From assembly GCA_032718475.1 (NCBI GenBank), contig JAUCBJ010004192.1, forward strand, positions 1-63,172: a stretch of 63,172 nucleotides of DNA. Reading direction: 5' to 3'. The number at the start of each line of letters is the position of its first letter. The first letter of the stretch is position 1. The notes beneath the pieces were generated by a model. It had not been told where the DNA came from. It made no database searches and was given only the letters and a program-made list of their open reading frames with translations. This DNA comes from Nemertoderma westbladi (lineage: Eukaryota; Xenacoelomorpha; Nemertodermatida; Nemertodermatidae). A program made the position numbers and the translations under genes. Below are positions 1-10,852 of the stretch, piece by piece.

Positions 1-26
1 AGGGGGGGGGGGGGGGGGGGGGGGGG
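1..26. repeat. poly-G tract at window start
   Basis: Bases 2-26 are an uninterrupted G run. Similar G or C runs recur at about 6241, 9081, 27440, 27540, 35831, 45765, 46962, 49010-49045 and 61258. Several of these lie at the inner ends of piggyBac-type elements, so at least part of this class travels with mobile DNA. Run lengths may be inaccurate in the assembly. Confidence 0.9.
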
Positions 27-105
27 TTCCTGTAGGTAGTAATGTCATTGCAGGGACACTAATAGGTGTGGTTTGTACAGTAGGTGTCTCACCAGTAGTT
101 GTTTG

Positions 106-1381
106 TCCACGAAGCTAAGGAAAATCAACTACTTTCGCTAAGAAAGATTTTCCTTAGCTGAGATGGTCTATTCATAGTGGGCTATTTTACTTGTGTGAGG
201 CAGATTTGGGGTTTTTTGATAGGCGAAAAAACTAGCCTTTAAAAGTACCCTGAAATTTTGCATGTATATACTACTCGGCGAGGCGCATCTTTTGGGCCGG
301 GTCTCATATCCAGGAAAAATCTGGTTTCCATGGCAACGGACTTCAAAAAAAGTCTATGTATTTCAAGTCAATATTTATAACTCTATTTGTAGGAAAACTA
401 TAATAGATTTAAACTTGGGGTTTTGCAACACAACTATAAGGTCCATAGCAGATCCGATTGAGGCTAAATAGAAAATCCAGTTACGTTGGCAACCGGGATA
501 AACAGATGTTAAAATTTATAAAATGATAATTTGAGGCCTAAGGGCAAGGTGTTATGACTTGAGACCAACCCCTACCCCCACTATATAACTTATTCTGCAT
601 CCGAATTACATTGTTCTATTTTTCAGTTACCATGACAACAGCCGAAAACAGATGTTTTTATACAAAAATTATTCATTTGGACATAGACTTCGCGATAAAA
701 TTTTACAAAACTGGGTATGTGTTATCTGCACCACTAGTTGGAACTTTTAGTGAAACTTAAATCATTCCAGAAATTTAGTTACCATGGTAACTGTAGTTTA
801 TTAAACTCTATATCATTCAAGTCTATATTGATAACTCTATTTCTAGCAAAACTGTAATATATATAAACTTGGGGTTTTGTAACTCATCTATAATTTCCAT
901 ATCCATCCAAGCCGTTTGAGGTTAATTAGAAAGTACAGTTACCATAGCAACAAGACTAAACAGATGTTACTATTTATAAAATGATAATTTGAAGCACAAG
1001 TTAATAGTATTATGACTTGGGACCAAGACCTACCCCCACTATATGACTTATTCTGCATCCGAATTACATTATTATATTTTTCAGTTTCCATGACAACCAC
1101 TGCAAACAGATGCATTTTGATAGAAAATCGGTAATTTGGACATAAACTACAATATTTTCTGAAACTCGGTATATGTGTTATAATCTGAACCACAATCTGG
1201 ACTGAATCTTTTTTCAAAGGTAAAACCCACAGTTCCAGAGAACTCTAGTTTCCATGGGAATAGACGTAAATTATTGGCAATTGCTACTAAACTAGGCTAT
1301 AAGCAACGAACCAAAGTGTGGCCGTTTGTTTAATTTTCCTTAGCTTCGTGGTTGCATTTCCTTTAGGAAATGCCTTTCTCG
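106..1381 (+). mobile_element. Helentron/HINE-like non-autonomous element, copy 1
   Basis: This is the first of three related ~1.26 kb elements. It begins TC and carries a perfect 19 bp subterminal inverted repeat, CCACGAAGCTAAGGAAAAT at 107-125 and its complement at 1333-1351. Past the right repeat a short hairpin (GCATTTCC-TTTA-GGAAATGC, 1353-1372) is followed by a terminus reading CTCG then T; the other copies read CTAG. A TC start, subterminal inverted repeats, a 3' hairpin just inside the end and insertion before T are known traits of Helentron-associated non-autonomous elements; the assignment is inferred from structure. The left end also folds on itself (AGCTAAGGAAAATC paired with a complement about 20 bases on). 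There is no coding capacity: the 69-codon ORF at 262-471 is an accident repeated in copy 2. The interior is a degenerate ~150 bp tandem array (separate entry). Confidence 0.7.
324..1261. promoter_or_regulatory. array of RFX X-box-like palindromes in Helentron-like copy 1
   Basis: Seven matches or near matches to the RFX X-box consensus GTNRCC(N0-3)RGYAAC start at 324, 480, 626, 778, 938, 1084 and 1248, spaced 146-164 bp. The site at 778 is the perfect palindrome GTTACCATGGTAAC, and 938 (GTTACCATAGCAAC) also fits fully. The others differ at one or two positions. The spacing is conserved in copies 2 and 3. RFX factor binding is known for this motif; use of these sites is inference. Confidence 0.55.
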
Positions 1382-1660
1382 TACATACTGTCATTATTTA
1401 GGTGCCATATCGTATCCGTATGCATTTGCCGCATCCGTATGCACTGCACATACGCGTAGATAGATAGATAGATTTATTTATACATTATGTAATTGTATGT
1501 AATGCAATGCAAACTGCAATGATAAGAATTAGTATCTAGGGATTTTATAAGATTTCAATACCGGGTATTACTGGTATACTGGTATAGCTAAATACTGACT
1601 GGCTGAATTGCTACTGCTGTACTGGCTGACTGGTCAAACACTGAATTTATATATCCTATA
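1382..1660. other. spacer between Helentron-like copies
   Basis: This stretch is AT-rich with a short GATA microsatellite (about 1459-1472) followed by a sequence, TAGATTTATTTATACATTA, that recurs near 56737. That recurrence suggests the tail of another dispersed element. No gene is visible. Confidence 0.5.
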
Positions 1661-2923
1661 TCCACGAAGCTAAGGAAAATCAACTACTTTCGCTAAGAAA
1701 GATTTTCCTTAGCTGAGATGGTCTATTCATAGTGGGCTATTTTACTTGTGTGAGGCAGATTTGGGGTTTTTTGATAGGCGAAAAAACTAGCCTTTAAAAG
1801 TACCCTGAAATTTTGCATGTATATACTACTCGGCGAGGCGCATCTTTTGGGCCGGGTCTCATATCCAGGAAAAATCTGGTTTCCATGGCAACGGACTTCA
1901 AAAAAAGTCTATGTATTTCAAGTCAATATTTATAACTCTATTTGTAGGAAAACTATAATAGATTTAAACTTGGGGTTTTGCAACACAACTATAAGGTCCA
2001 TAGCAGATCCGATTGAGGCTAAATAGAAAATCCAGTTACGTTGGCAACCGGGATAAACAGATGTTAAAATTTATAAAATGATAATTTGAGGCCTAAGGGC
2101 AAGGTGTTATGACTTGAGACCAACCCCTACCCCCACTATATAACTTATTCTGCATCCGAATTACATTGTTCTATTTTTCAGTTACCATGACAACAGCCGA
2201 AAACAGATGTTTTTATACAAAAATTATTCATTTGGACATAGACTTCGCGATAAAATTTTACAAAACTGGGTATGTGTTATCTGCACCACTAGTTGGAACT
2301 TTTAGTGAAACTTAAATCATTCCAGAAATTTAGTTACCATGGTAACTGTAGTTTATTAAACTCTATATCATTCAAGTCTATATTGATAACTCTATTTCTA
2401 GCAAAACTGTAATATATATAAACTTGGGGTTTTGTAACTCATCTATAAGGTCCATATACAAGCCGTTCGAAGTTAATTAGAAAATCCATTTACCATAGCA
2501 ACAAGAGTAAACAGATGTTAAAATTAATAAAATGATAATTTGAAGCACAATTTAATAGTATTATGACTTGGGACCAACACCTACCCCCACTATATGACTT
2601 ATTCTGCATCCGAATTACATTGTTCTATTTTTCAGTTTCCATGACAACCACTGCAAACAGATGCATTTTGATAGAAAATCTGTAATTTGGACATAAACTA
2701 CAATATTTTCTGAAACTCGATGTGTTATCTGAAAAACAATCTGGACTGAATCTTTTTTCAAAGGTAAAACCAACAGTTCCAGAGAACTCTAGTTTCCATG
2801 GGAATAGAAGTTATTTATTGGCAAATGCTACTAAACTAGGCTAAGCAACGAACCAAATTGTGGCCGTTTGTTTAATTTTCCTTAGCTTCGTGGTTGCATT
2901 TCCTTTAGGAAATGCCTTTCTAG
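1661..2923 (+). mobile_element. Helentron/HINE-like non-autonomous element, copy 2
   Basis: This copy is nearly identical to copy 1 over its whole length, differing by scattered substitutions and small indels mostly in the right third. It starts with TC after an A (1661), has subterminal inverted repeats at 1662-1680 and 2875-2893, the 3' hairpin just beyond, and ends CTAG at 2920-2923 followed by T. An A before the element and a T after it fit rolling-circle insertion without target duplication. The high identity to copy 1 points to recent amplification or a local duplication. Confidence 0.72.
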
Positions 2924-3576
2924 TACTTTATGATAATATACACCACACAACTAATTATTTACATGTTTGTTTGATTTAAACAAGAATGCAAATTAAAAAT
3001 ATTCAATTGGAGCATTCACATATTTTTTGTTAATTTTTTTCCGTAATGAAATACTTAGTTACGTCTGAATTTATTATTAATTCATAGTACAATCCATTCT
3101 CGGCGTCCAATTTCAATTACAAACAGCTTATGAATTCTAAATTAGCCAATCACAGGCCTCTGTTAGTAAGTTGGATTTAAGATGGAATTCCCTAGCTAGC
3201 TAAGTGGAACAACCAATCAAACGTGTCTCTGCCTGGGACGTACCTTAGCCTTCTGCCTAGGACGGACCTCAGCTTAGCCTAGGACGCACCTAGGACGCAC
3301 TTCAGGGCCAACTGTTTTTGGGCTGAGCTACGTCAACCAGTGGGAGTAATAAGAGTAATAATGTACACTAGAAGATTATAAAATCTGGTTTGTCTATGAA
3401 GGTAATATCTTTAAGTTTCCTAATATATCAAGAACCCGAGAAGCTATTGCAAAACGGTTTTCATTATCAAAATCAGCGAAGAATTTTGATTTAGAATCAA
3501 TTAAAAAAAAATTGTCAATTTTTTAAACCTGGAACGATACATTCCCCTTAAAGGTGAGGGAAGGGGAAGGGAATAA
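2924..3576. other. AT-rich spacer, no gene recognised
   Basis: I see no splice-bounded exon or known repeat here. A GC-richer patch (about 3225-3310) contains short imperfect repeats of the type CCTAGGACG. A short open stretch near 3360-3530 is not recognisable. Confidence 0.4.
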
Positions 3577-4834
3577 TCCACGAAGCTAAGGAAAATCAAC
3601 TACTTTCGCTAAGAAAGATTTTCCTTAGCTGAGATGGTCTATTCATAGTGGGCTATTTTACTTGTGTGGGGCAGATTAGTTTTTTTTTAAGTCCAGCAAA
3701 AACTAGCCTTTAAAAGTACCCTGAAATTTTGCATGTATATACTACTCGTCGAGGCGCATCTTTTGGACTGGGTCTCATATCCAGGAAAAATCTGGTTTCC
3801 ATGGCAACGGACTTAGAAAAATGTCTATGTATTTCAAGTCAATATTTATAACTCTATTTGTAGGAAAACTATAATAGATATAAACTTGGGGTTTCTCAAC
3901 TCAACTATAAGGTCCATAGCAGAGCCGATTGAGTTTAAATAGAAAATCCAGTTACCTTGGCAACCGGGCTAAACAGATGTTAAAATTTATAAAATGTTAA
4001 TTTGAAGCCTAAGGTTAAGGTGTTATGACTTGGGACCAACCCCTACCCCCACTATATAACTTATTCTGCGTCCGAATTTGATTGTTCTATTTTGCAGTTA
4101 CCATGACAACCGCTGTAAACAGATGTTTTTATACAAAAATTACTCATTTGGACATAGACTTCGCTATAAAATTTTACGAAACTGGTTATGTGTTAACTAG
4201 ACCACTAGTTGGAACTTTTAGTGAAACTAAAAAACATTCCAGAAATATCTAGTTACCGTGGTAACTGGAGTTTATTACAGATTATATCATTCAAGTCTAT
4301 ATTCATAACTCTATTTATAGAATAACCGCAATAGATATAAACTTGGGGTTTCTCAACTCAATGATAAGGACAATAGTCGAGCTGATTGAGGTTAATTAGA
4401 AAATCCAGTTACCAGGGCAACCATGCTAAACAGATGTTCAAATTTATAAAATGGTTATTTGAAGCATAACATTAAGGTATTACGACTTGGGACCAATCTC
4501 TACCCCCACTATATCACTAATTACGCATCCAATTTAAATTGTCGCATTTTTCAGTTTCCATGACAACCACTACAAACAGACGTTTTAACAATTAAATCTT
4601 TTGTTTTACACATTAACTACTCAATGAAACTGAATTGAAGTATGTGTCACCTGGAACCACAAACCGGATCTTAATGTAATCCTCAGCAGTTCTAGAAAAT
4701 TCCGGTTGCCATTGTAATATGAGTTTTTAAGGCATATGCCTCTTAACTCTGTAAAGCAATGAAATGATGAGTCAAAGAGTGTTTAATTTTCCTTAGCTTC
4801 GTGGTTGCATTTCCTTTAGGAAATGCCTTTCTAG
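3577..4834 (+). mobile_element. Helentron/HINE-like non-autonomous element, copy 3
   Basis: This is a more diverged member of the same family. It starts TC after an A at 3577, has the same 19 bp left repeat and its complement near 4784-4803, the conserved terminal hairpin, and ends CTAG at 4831-4834 followed by T. The X-box-like motifs remain at 3795, 3951, 4097, 4252, 4408 and 4554, spaced 156, 146, 155, 156 and 146 bp. The motif cores at 3951, 4252 and 4408 (for example GTTACCGTGGTAAC) still fit the consensus although surrounding sequence has drifted. Confidence 0.72.
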
Positions 4835-5146
4835 TTATGTTGATAATTATTGCATTCTAAATCAGAATCACGAGGGAGCGTATTTTTGTTGTTTTGCCTA
4901 GGAAGGCTCGAAAAATCGATTACATTATTATTCCTTTTCTGAATTTAAAAACCGTAATATTTCCATATTATAATTCGATTCAATTCAATTGACACAATTC
5001 AATTCAATACCGTGAGATTTTTTGTTTGTACGTAGGTATCACTAGTCTGGATCCGACCGAAAAAAAAATTTTCGAAAAAATGTACTGGGGTTACAAATTA
5101 GATTTTTTGGATTGCAAATTAAATATTTATTTTATTACTTTTATAG

Positions 5147-5350
5147 GACAGTGTAACACATGGGGGATCAACTAGTCGTGCAGTAGACGGAAACAGCGAT
5201 GGTAACTGGAGAAGGAAATCTTGCACCCACACAGACAATAAGAGCCCTAACTGGTGGTGGGTAGACCTCGGACCGAATAGACCTGAGGTGAATGAGGTCA
5301 CCGTGTATAATCGTCTAGACTGCTGCTCGGATAGAATCCTTGGAGCAGTG
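5147..5350 (+). CDS. F-type lectin (fucolectin) domain, exon a
   Basis: This 68-codon exon runs from an AG acceptor (5145-5146) to the donor GTAAGT at 5351, phase 0 at both ends. It encodes the first large part of a fucolectin/tachylectin-4/pentraxin-1 (F5/8C-like) domain. Visible signatures are THGGSTSRAVDGN near the start, CTHTDNKSPNWWWVDLG in the middle and YNRLDCCSDRI near the end. F-type lectins bind fucose through one His and two Arg in the pattern H...RxDCCxxR, and all three residues are present here with the Arg pair seven apart as in the family. Secreted F-type lectins act in glycan and microbe recognition. The few N-terminal residues of the domain and any signal peptide must lie in upstream exons I could not find, probably before this window. 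Exons b and c complete the domain. Confidence 0.88.
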
Positions 5351-5683
5351 GTAAGTTCAATGGTTCAGTTGAGGGTACCAATTATATTCATGTGTCATTC
5401 CCTATCTTAGGACATACGCCCATATATAGACTGGCTTGACTATCTTTGGGTAATTTTTTATGCTTTTATTAGAAAAATTGCACAATTCCTCCAAAATAAT
5501 GTGGTGCTACCTAATGTGGTGCTTACTAATATATTTTTTATATATATTTATATTTTTTATATATATTTTTTATTTATATGTTGATTTTTTATTTATATTT
5601 TTTATTTATATGTTGATTTTTTATATATGTAGCAATATGTTGAGTGTCGGGATATCTATCATTCTATCATTCATTACTTTCAG

Positions 5684-5860
5684 GTTTATCTCAGTAACAG
5701 TATTGCAGACAGCGACATCCGCGACATCGCCACAATTGCAGCATACAATTGCGGTACCATACATTCTTCCAAAGAAATCATTAAGCTGAACTGCGACGGA
5801 AAGCGTGGTCAATATCTCATAGTCAACCAACCCTCCAATGTTCCACTCACATTGTGTGAG
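5684..5860 (+). CDS. F-type lectin domain, exon b
   Basis: This 59-codon exon lies between a TTACTTTCAG acceptor and GTATGT donor, phase 0 at both ends. It continues exon a directly: VYLSNSIADSDIRD, then CGTIH, then CDGKRGQYLIVNQPSN and LTLCE. The C...GKRGQYL(I/V)V segment is the standard late strand of F-type lectin domains. The 333 bp intron before it is AT-rich with a TTTATATATTTT-type simple repeat that supplies a long pyrimidine-rich tract. Two short ORFs overlapping this exon in other frames are shadows. Confidence 0.88.
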
Positions 5861-7140
5861 GTATGTTTTATATTTTAAATTATGGTCGATATTTTTAGCT
5901 CATTACTAATGTAATCACTGACTGACGTCCTACTAATAGGTACAATAGGTACTAGTAGTTGTATGATACAATTTGGATATGGGAAAATTGCTGCCCCTTA
6001 TAATATATTATTGACCAGGCGAAAGCAGTAGAAAGAGTAAGCGTGGAAAGTAAAGTAAGTGAAAAGGAAGTAGAAAAAGGAATCGAGGATAAGTAAGCTT
6101 ACAACTCCAGTGACGGGTGCCAGTTGGTGCGTTGTTTCCAAAGCGCTAGCTTTGCAGCTTACTGAGTGGATATATTCGGCCGTAGGCCGGTAAAATGACA
6201 GTTTGTTTGGTCTAACTTGATGTTAACCATATCTGGTCTGGGGGGGGGGGGGGGGGGTGTCATTTTCGAAATTTTTTTGCCTATGATACATATTATGAAT
6301 ATCTTTGTGACATGTTTCTTGGGAAAACAGAGATTTCGTCACTTTCCCTAAAATTGAATGGGCTATCCCACAGAGCCACATACACCATTTACATGGCTAT
6401 GCTAGTTTTCGTGTTGTGGTCTCTTTCTGGCACCAAAATCATAAATTTTTGTGCTAAAATTTTGAAAAAAAGTGTTTATAATTCAAAAAATTAAATGGAA
6501 ATTTTGAATGTGACGTGACCTCTGGGGCACGAAAAAATAAGTAATGCCAATATGATAATGAAAAATTACCACAAAATCAAATTGATTTTATGACCAGATA
6601 GGTTTTTTTGGGATGCTGATCACGAATATGTCACTGAAATATATAGCACCTTTCTTGATTAGGTCATTTTTGTATGTGTCAATGTGCGGCACGAAAAATA
6701 CAAGTACTTGTATACTTTGTCTATAATCAAAATTCATGACCAAATCAACCTGATTTTTAAACATTAATGGTTATCTGGCTGCTCCCGAATATGATACTCA
6801 AAAATATCGTATCATCCAACCAAATTCTATTTGGCCGTTTAAAATTTTTTGCTACTTGTATTTTTCGTCCCACCAGACAAGCACCAAAAATGATAGTTGC
6901 GTTACCACCTCGAAAACCAGTATAGCTTTAGAATTACCAAACCACATGCAAAATTTAACAGTTTATAATTTTGCGCTACTTGTACTTTTCGTTCTTGGGC
7001 ACTACAATGGTATCAAAATTGGGTTTACATTACCAGAAATATTTATAACTAGTTTCATCGTGATCTACGACCTCGAAAACCCGTATACGTTCAGAATTAT
7101 CTAACCAAAAACAAACTTATTTAGTTTGACTTTTTTTTAC
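5861..7140. other. intron with relic of a poly-G-bearing dispersed repeat
   Basis: From about 6223 (TTAACCATATCTGG followed by a 17-base G run) to about 7100 the sequence resembles the interior of the piggyBac-type element at 47524-49084 and the relic at about 61000-61330. Shared phrases include CTTGTATTTTTCG, GGCACCAAAA and 'ACCTCGAAAAC'. A matching right end is not clear, so I read it as a diverged copy. The short ORFs at 6312-6494 and 6856-7104 have no recognisable product. Confidence 0.4.
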
Positions 7141-7194
7141 TAAATAGTGTACAATATGATATAATATAGTGTATAATTGCGCCCTGAACAACTT

Positions 7195-7240
7195 TTACTA
7201 ACTGATAGGGCGCGTTATAAATAAATATTATTATTATTAT
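7195..7240 (+). repeat. LINE-type 3' tail
   Basis: GGGCGCGTTATAAATAAATA followed by ATT repeats resembles the 3' tail at about 17258-17300. Such tails are common at the 3' ends of CR1/L2-like LINEs. No coding part is attached here. Confidence 0.45.
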
Positions 7241-7299
7241 TATAAAATAAAATAGTGTATAATGTAAGATTCGCCCAAGAAGGATCGAATCTGCCCCAT

Positions 7300-8445
7300 G
7301 TTATTGAATGGGGAATGATTTTTCTCAGTATCGTTAACACAACACAACAACGTTAACGTAATTATAATTATCGAACTCCAGCTAGCTGAGGTAGCAAGTA
7401 AATCCAATGGTTGGGGTGGTGTGTCTGTAGACAGAAAGGGATAATTATTGGCTTCGGCATTGGAGATAACAGAATCTCTGTTGTGGTTAAAGAAACCCGA
7501 ACGGAACTCCTCTGTGCGCACCCTTCCCGTCATCATGGCCCCATAGTTCGCCAGGTGCTCAAATAGACGAAACTTCGCGTCATCATCCGTGGTATCACAG
7601 CGATTTTCGAAGTGTCCGCGATAGTTGCACATGGTGCAAGGATGGTGCAATTCAGGACAGACGCCCATGGTGTGGCTGGTGTCTCCGCAGCAGATACATG
7701 TCATCCCCTGTATAAATTGATACAGGGAATTCTTCCTTTGGTGGGTTTGCCTCCCACAGTAATCGTATCTCAGACTCAACTACTCCGGAGGAACCACCCT
7801 CCATACTGCAAGGTTCAGTTATCGATACGTCTGATTGCGACTCTAGCTCATCAAGGTCCTGCTCGGTGAACCCATAATCTTCAGCCCATTCTACTCCCAT
7901 AGATAGCACGTCTCTCCTTCCTCTCTGCCATCTTACTTCTCCCTTTGAATCTCCACCTGCTCCTTCTCGTGCTTCATCCATCACTGACCCGGTGTATCTA
8001 CGTTGCTGTCCACAATGTGTCTGGTGTTGTAATACACCAACTTTCCCCCCCCAGGTTGTCTACTAGAACTCTGAGGGCTATAGTTAAGGCCTGAAGCGCT
8101 GATCCTCTGCGTAGAAATGCCGTTGGTTCTCTATCAATGCCCACCCTCATGAACAGGTTCAGCAACCCGATTATAATACAGACCTCTTGAAGTATGTAAC
8201 TCTTTTCGTACAGTCCCCGTCTTTTGGTTGCCCCCGTTCTGAAGTGGTACAGGTCGTCGTCACGCCTTGGTCTTGCGCTCCACTTCAAATACTCTATGAG
8301 TTCTCCCCCAAACTCCTCCCGGAACTTCTTCCACTCCACAGGCTTGTGAGCCAATAACCCCTACAGTTGTCCCATTGCTACGGCTCCTGAATGTCCCTCC
8401 ACCAATCTGCGGTTTCCAAGAAGTTGAGAAGGTTGAAAAGTGCAT
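7300..8445 (-). pseudogene. degenerate retroelement ORF with two CCHC zinc knuckles
   Basis: Read on the minus strand from 8445 toward 7300, several overlapping open segments in different frames appear to be pieces of one decayed ORF. The best part (7779-7300) contains two canonical C-X2-C-X4-H-X4-C knuckles, CCGDTSHTMGVC (with the preceding C-I) and CTMCNYRGHFENRC. Paired knuckles of this kind occur in Gag proteins and LINE ORF1 proteins. The upstream pieces (7984-7652, 8354-7998) match no family I know. Frameshifts between pieces indicate a relic. A cellular CCHC protein is possible but less likely in this repeat-rich intron. Confidence 0.4.
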
Positions 8446-8826
8446 TTCACAGGTAGTTGAGAAGGTTGAAAACTCCGTTTCCCAGGTAGTTTAGTCAACA
8501 TCAGAATCAGCTAGTTCCTCTGATACTGTTATTCACTTGCTGGTTATTTGTTATTAAAAATACGCGTGGTAAGTTAAAGAACCAACTACAGAGTTTTCCC
8601 CAAGATCCACAAGCTATTGCAACCTTCTTACCCCATGCTCTAAGTTCAGCTCAAAGAACTATCTTATTTGGCTCAGGTTCTAGGCCAACAAGTCGTCTCA
8701 GAGTAGATCCCCTGATATTATTGTATTTTATGGAGAATAGTAAAAAATTAGGTTTGACAATTGTTAATCCATTCATTAACAGCCATGTGATTGATTATAG
8801 ACTTATTGCATTTTTCCGACATTTAG

Positions 8827-8878
8827 GTTGAGGTTTACGGTAACACATGGGTCGATCTTTCTACTGATGGTGAACAAG
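8827..8878 (+). CDS. F-type lectin domain, exon c (domain end)
   Basis: This 52 bp exon has acceptor AG at 8825-8826, donor GTTTGT at 8879, and goes from phase 0 to phase 1. It encodes VEVYGNTWVDLSTDGEQ plus one base. Joined after LTLCE of exon b it gives the LCEVEVYG ending typical of F-type lectin and F5/8C-like domains, which fixes the frame and shows the three exons belong together. It is too short to appear as an ORF by itself. Its phase-1 end matches the phase-1 EGF exons downstream. The donor is weaker than usual. Confidence 0.8.
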
Positions 8879-9059
8879 GTTTGTAGATATATATTTAGGT
8901 AAACATAATTTAGTAATTATTATGTTAATAGAATATATGATTTAATGCTAACAAATAATAAAATAAATATATATTGAATATCTCTCGCGTAGACCATCTC
9001 GCCTTGCTATGGGTATCTCGGCAAGATGGTTAGTATCCTTGCTAGTATCCTTACTACAT

Positions 9060-9104
9060 TCTACTCTATTACACTTACCCCCCCCCCCCCCCCCCCCCCC
9101 CCCA
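9060..9104. repeat. poly-C tract
   Basis: A C run of roughly 22 bases lies around 9080-9103 in a spacer with no recognisable gene. The 75-codon ORF across it is not credible. Confidence 0.8.
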
Positions 9105-9339
9105 ACCCCACAACCGATATTACTTCAAGCCATGTACCTTTTCTGGTGAGCAGCCGTCCACTAGCTACGCTATTTGGCTGCCCTCCAAACCCATTCGAAT
9201 TTCTCCTTAAAAAAGTGCACTTATTATCATGTAAATGCATATATACTGTATAATATTTATATATTGAAGTAACATGTGCATATATCTATAAATTATCATA
9301 TGGGTTAAAATATACATTGATTGAAAATATACATTGATT

Positions 9340-9560
9340 GATTGATTGATTGCCTCGGCCCAACATACATCATCTGTGGTGCCGACCGCCACCAGGGGGT
9401 TAATGCCATCCTCCCTCAGGTCTTCGCAGACTGTTCGGTAGTGGAGCTTCTTGAGCCGACAGTGCTGTACATTGTCTGGGCATAGAGGTGGCATCAGTGT
9501 TTACAACCGCGAAATCGATTGACGCCTCTCTGGTTAACCCATACCCTTCATGCCTCCAAG
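9340..9560 (-). pseudogene. relic of restriction-endonuclease-type LINE, C-terminal fragment
   Basis: The minus-strand translation at 9494-9345 contains LHYRTVCEDLRE and VGTTDDVCWAEA. These resemble the C-terminal part of the LINE at 43054-44460 (AHYQPVCEDRR and VGTTDGVWCAEAK). It is a short decayed fragment of the same broad family. Confidence 0.5.
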
Positions 9561-9595
9561 TACGTCCACACTCCCTACTTCCCTACTTGGGTGCA

Positions 9596-9790
9596 ATCTT
9601 CGCCCGCATCCAACCTTCGCCCGATTGGAGGAATGGAGCAGGTTACAGACATGATAGGATACAGAGACGAATTTTTCTAACCAAAACAATAAACGAGGTT
9701 GTTAACACTCATTTTGAGGGCGAATATTGCTTCGGGCAAAGATTGCTCGAGTGCGAAGCTTTCTCGCGGGCAAAGTTTGCTTTGTCTCCT
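9596..9790 (+). repeat. dispersed repeat, inverted copy at 34366-34500
   Basis: The segment with GGAGCAGGTTACAGACATG and AACCAAAACAATAAACGAGG appears in reverse orientation around 34366-34500. Its core resembles one unit of the minisatellite at 10853-11610. The ORF 9488-9904 across it is not supported as a gene. Confidence 0.6.
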
Positions 9791-10852
9791 ACTTCCCGAC
9801 CAATATTACTATTACCTTGTCCCGCACACCCCTACTACCAATACCTTATATTAATATTCCTTACTATCCGTAATCTGTACAAATACTGGCTAACTGAGGG
9901 CTGACTGGAATTATGATGCAATTGTACTTTCGAAACACAAAAAAATATAGTTATATTATAGTTTGTTGTGATTCACATAATGGAGGTGACAAAGTAATAC
10001 TTTTTATACATTTATTATAGGAAGTGCTTACCGACACATTGTTACTATCATTAATAAAGTGATCTTGGAATTAACGCGCTCACATTCATATAGAATTGAA
10101 ATAAACAATGATAACTTACAAACTGTTGTTACTACTACAGCGTACGACTCACCGACATCAATACATACATTGTTGTACACGACATACATTGTTAATTGAG
10201 TAAGTCGTTAGTTTTGTGTATTGCGTCGATAACCGTAGTCCGTCAGCCAGTCAGGCGCCGTGATAATAGCATGAATTGGTTAAATTATATGCATTATTTA
10301 AACTTATTAAATATTAAATATTTTAATTACTCACTCATGTTCATTCTTAGTCTTCGAACTTTGTTGTTTTTCTTTGATCTACCGGTACAAGCTTGTATGG
10401 CCCAAAACGTATTTCATGGGGAATGATTGAACACCAGATGAAATCCACAATTATTCCGACAGCGTAATTTTATATGGAACTATAGGGCAGTGATTTTTTA
10501 TGTCCGTCTTTTGACTTTTTTTGTCCGCCTTTTTTTACAAATTGTGCATAATGACTTTTGATCCGTCTTTTGACTTTTTATATATGCATTTCTTCAAACT
10601 GACAGACAGTTGATTTCTGGACTATCAGACAGTTGATTTCACCATGCCTGTGCCAAAACATTCAAAATTTGAAGATTTCTAGACTGTCAGACAGTTTAAT
10701 TTACAATACTTGTGGCAAAACATTCAAAATTTGATGATTTATGGACTATGAGATAGAGTTCCATATGCGCCAGCGGTAAAAGACTCTAAATTTAATAGTT
10801 TCTGCATGTTGTCGATAATAGATTTCCATATTTGTAGCAAAACACTCGATGG

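Noticed and set aside
1-26. Telomere or contig-end signal
   Set aside because: Plain poly-G runs occur at many internal places in the window and no telomeric repeat is present.
107-1351. Reading the 19 bp inverted repeats as TIRs of a cut-and-paste transposon
   Set aside because: Conserved sequence, including a hairpin and CTAG end, extends past the right repeat, and no target duplication flanks the repeats.
262-2026. Identical 69-codon ORFs at 262-471 and 1817-2026
   Set aside because: They are part of the duplicated Helentron-like element, lie in its non-coding interior and are not kept in copy 3.
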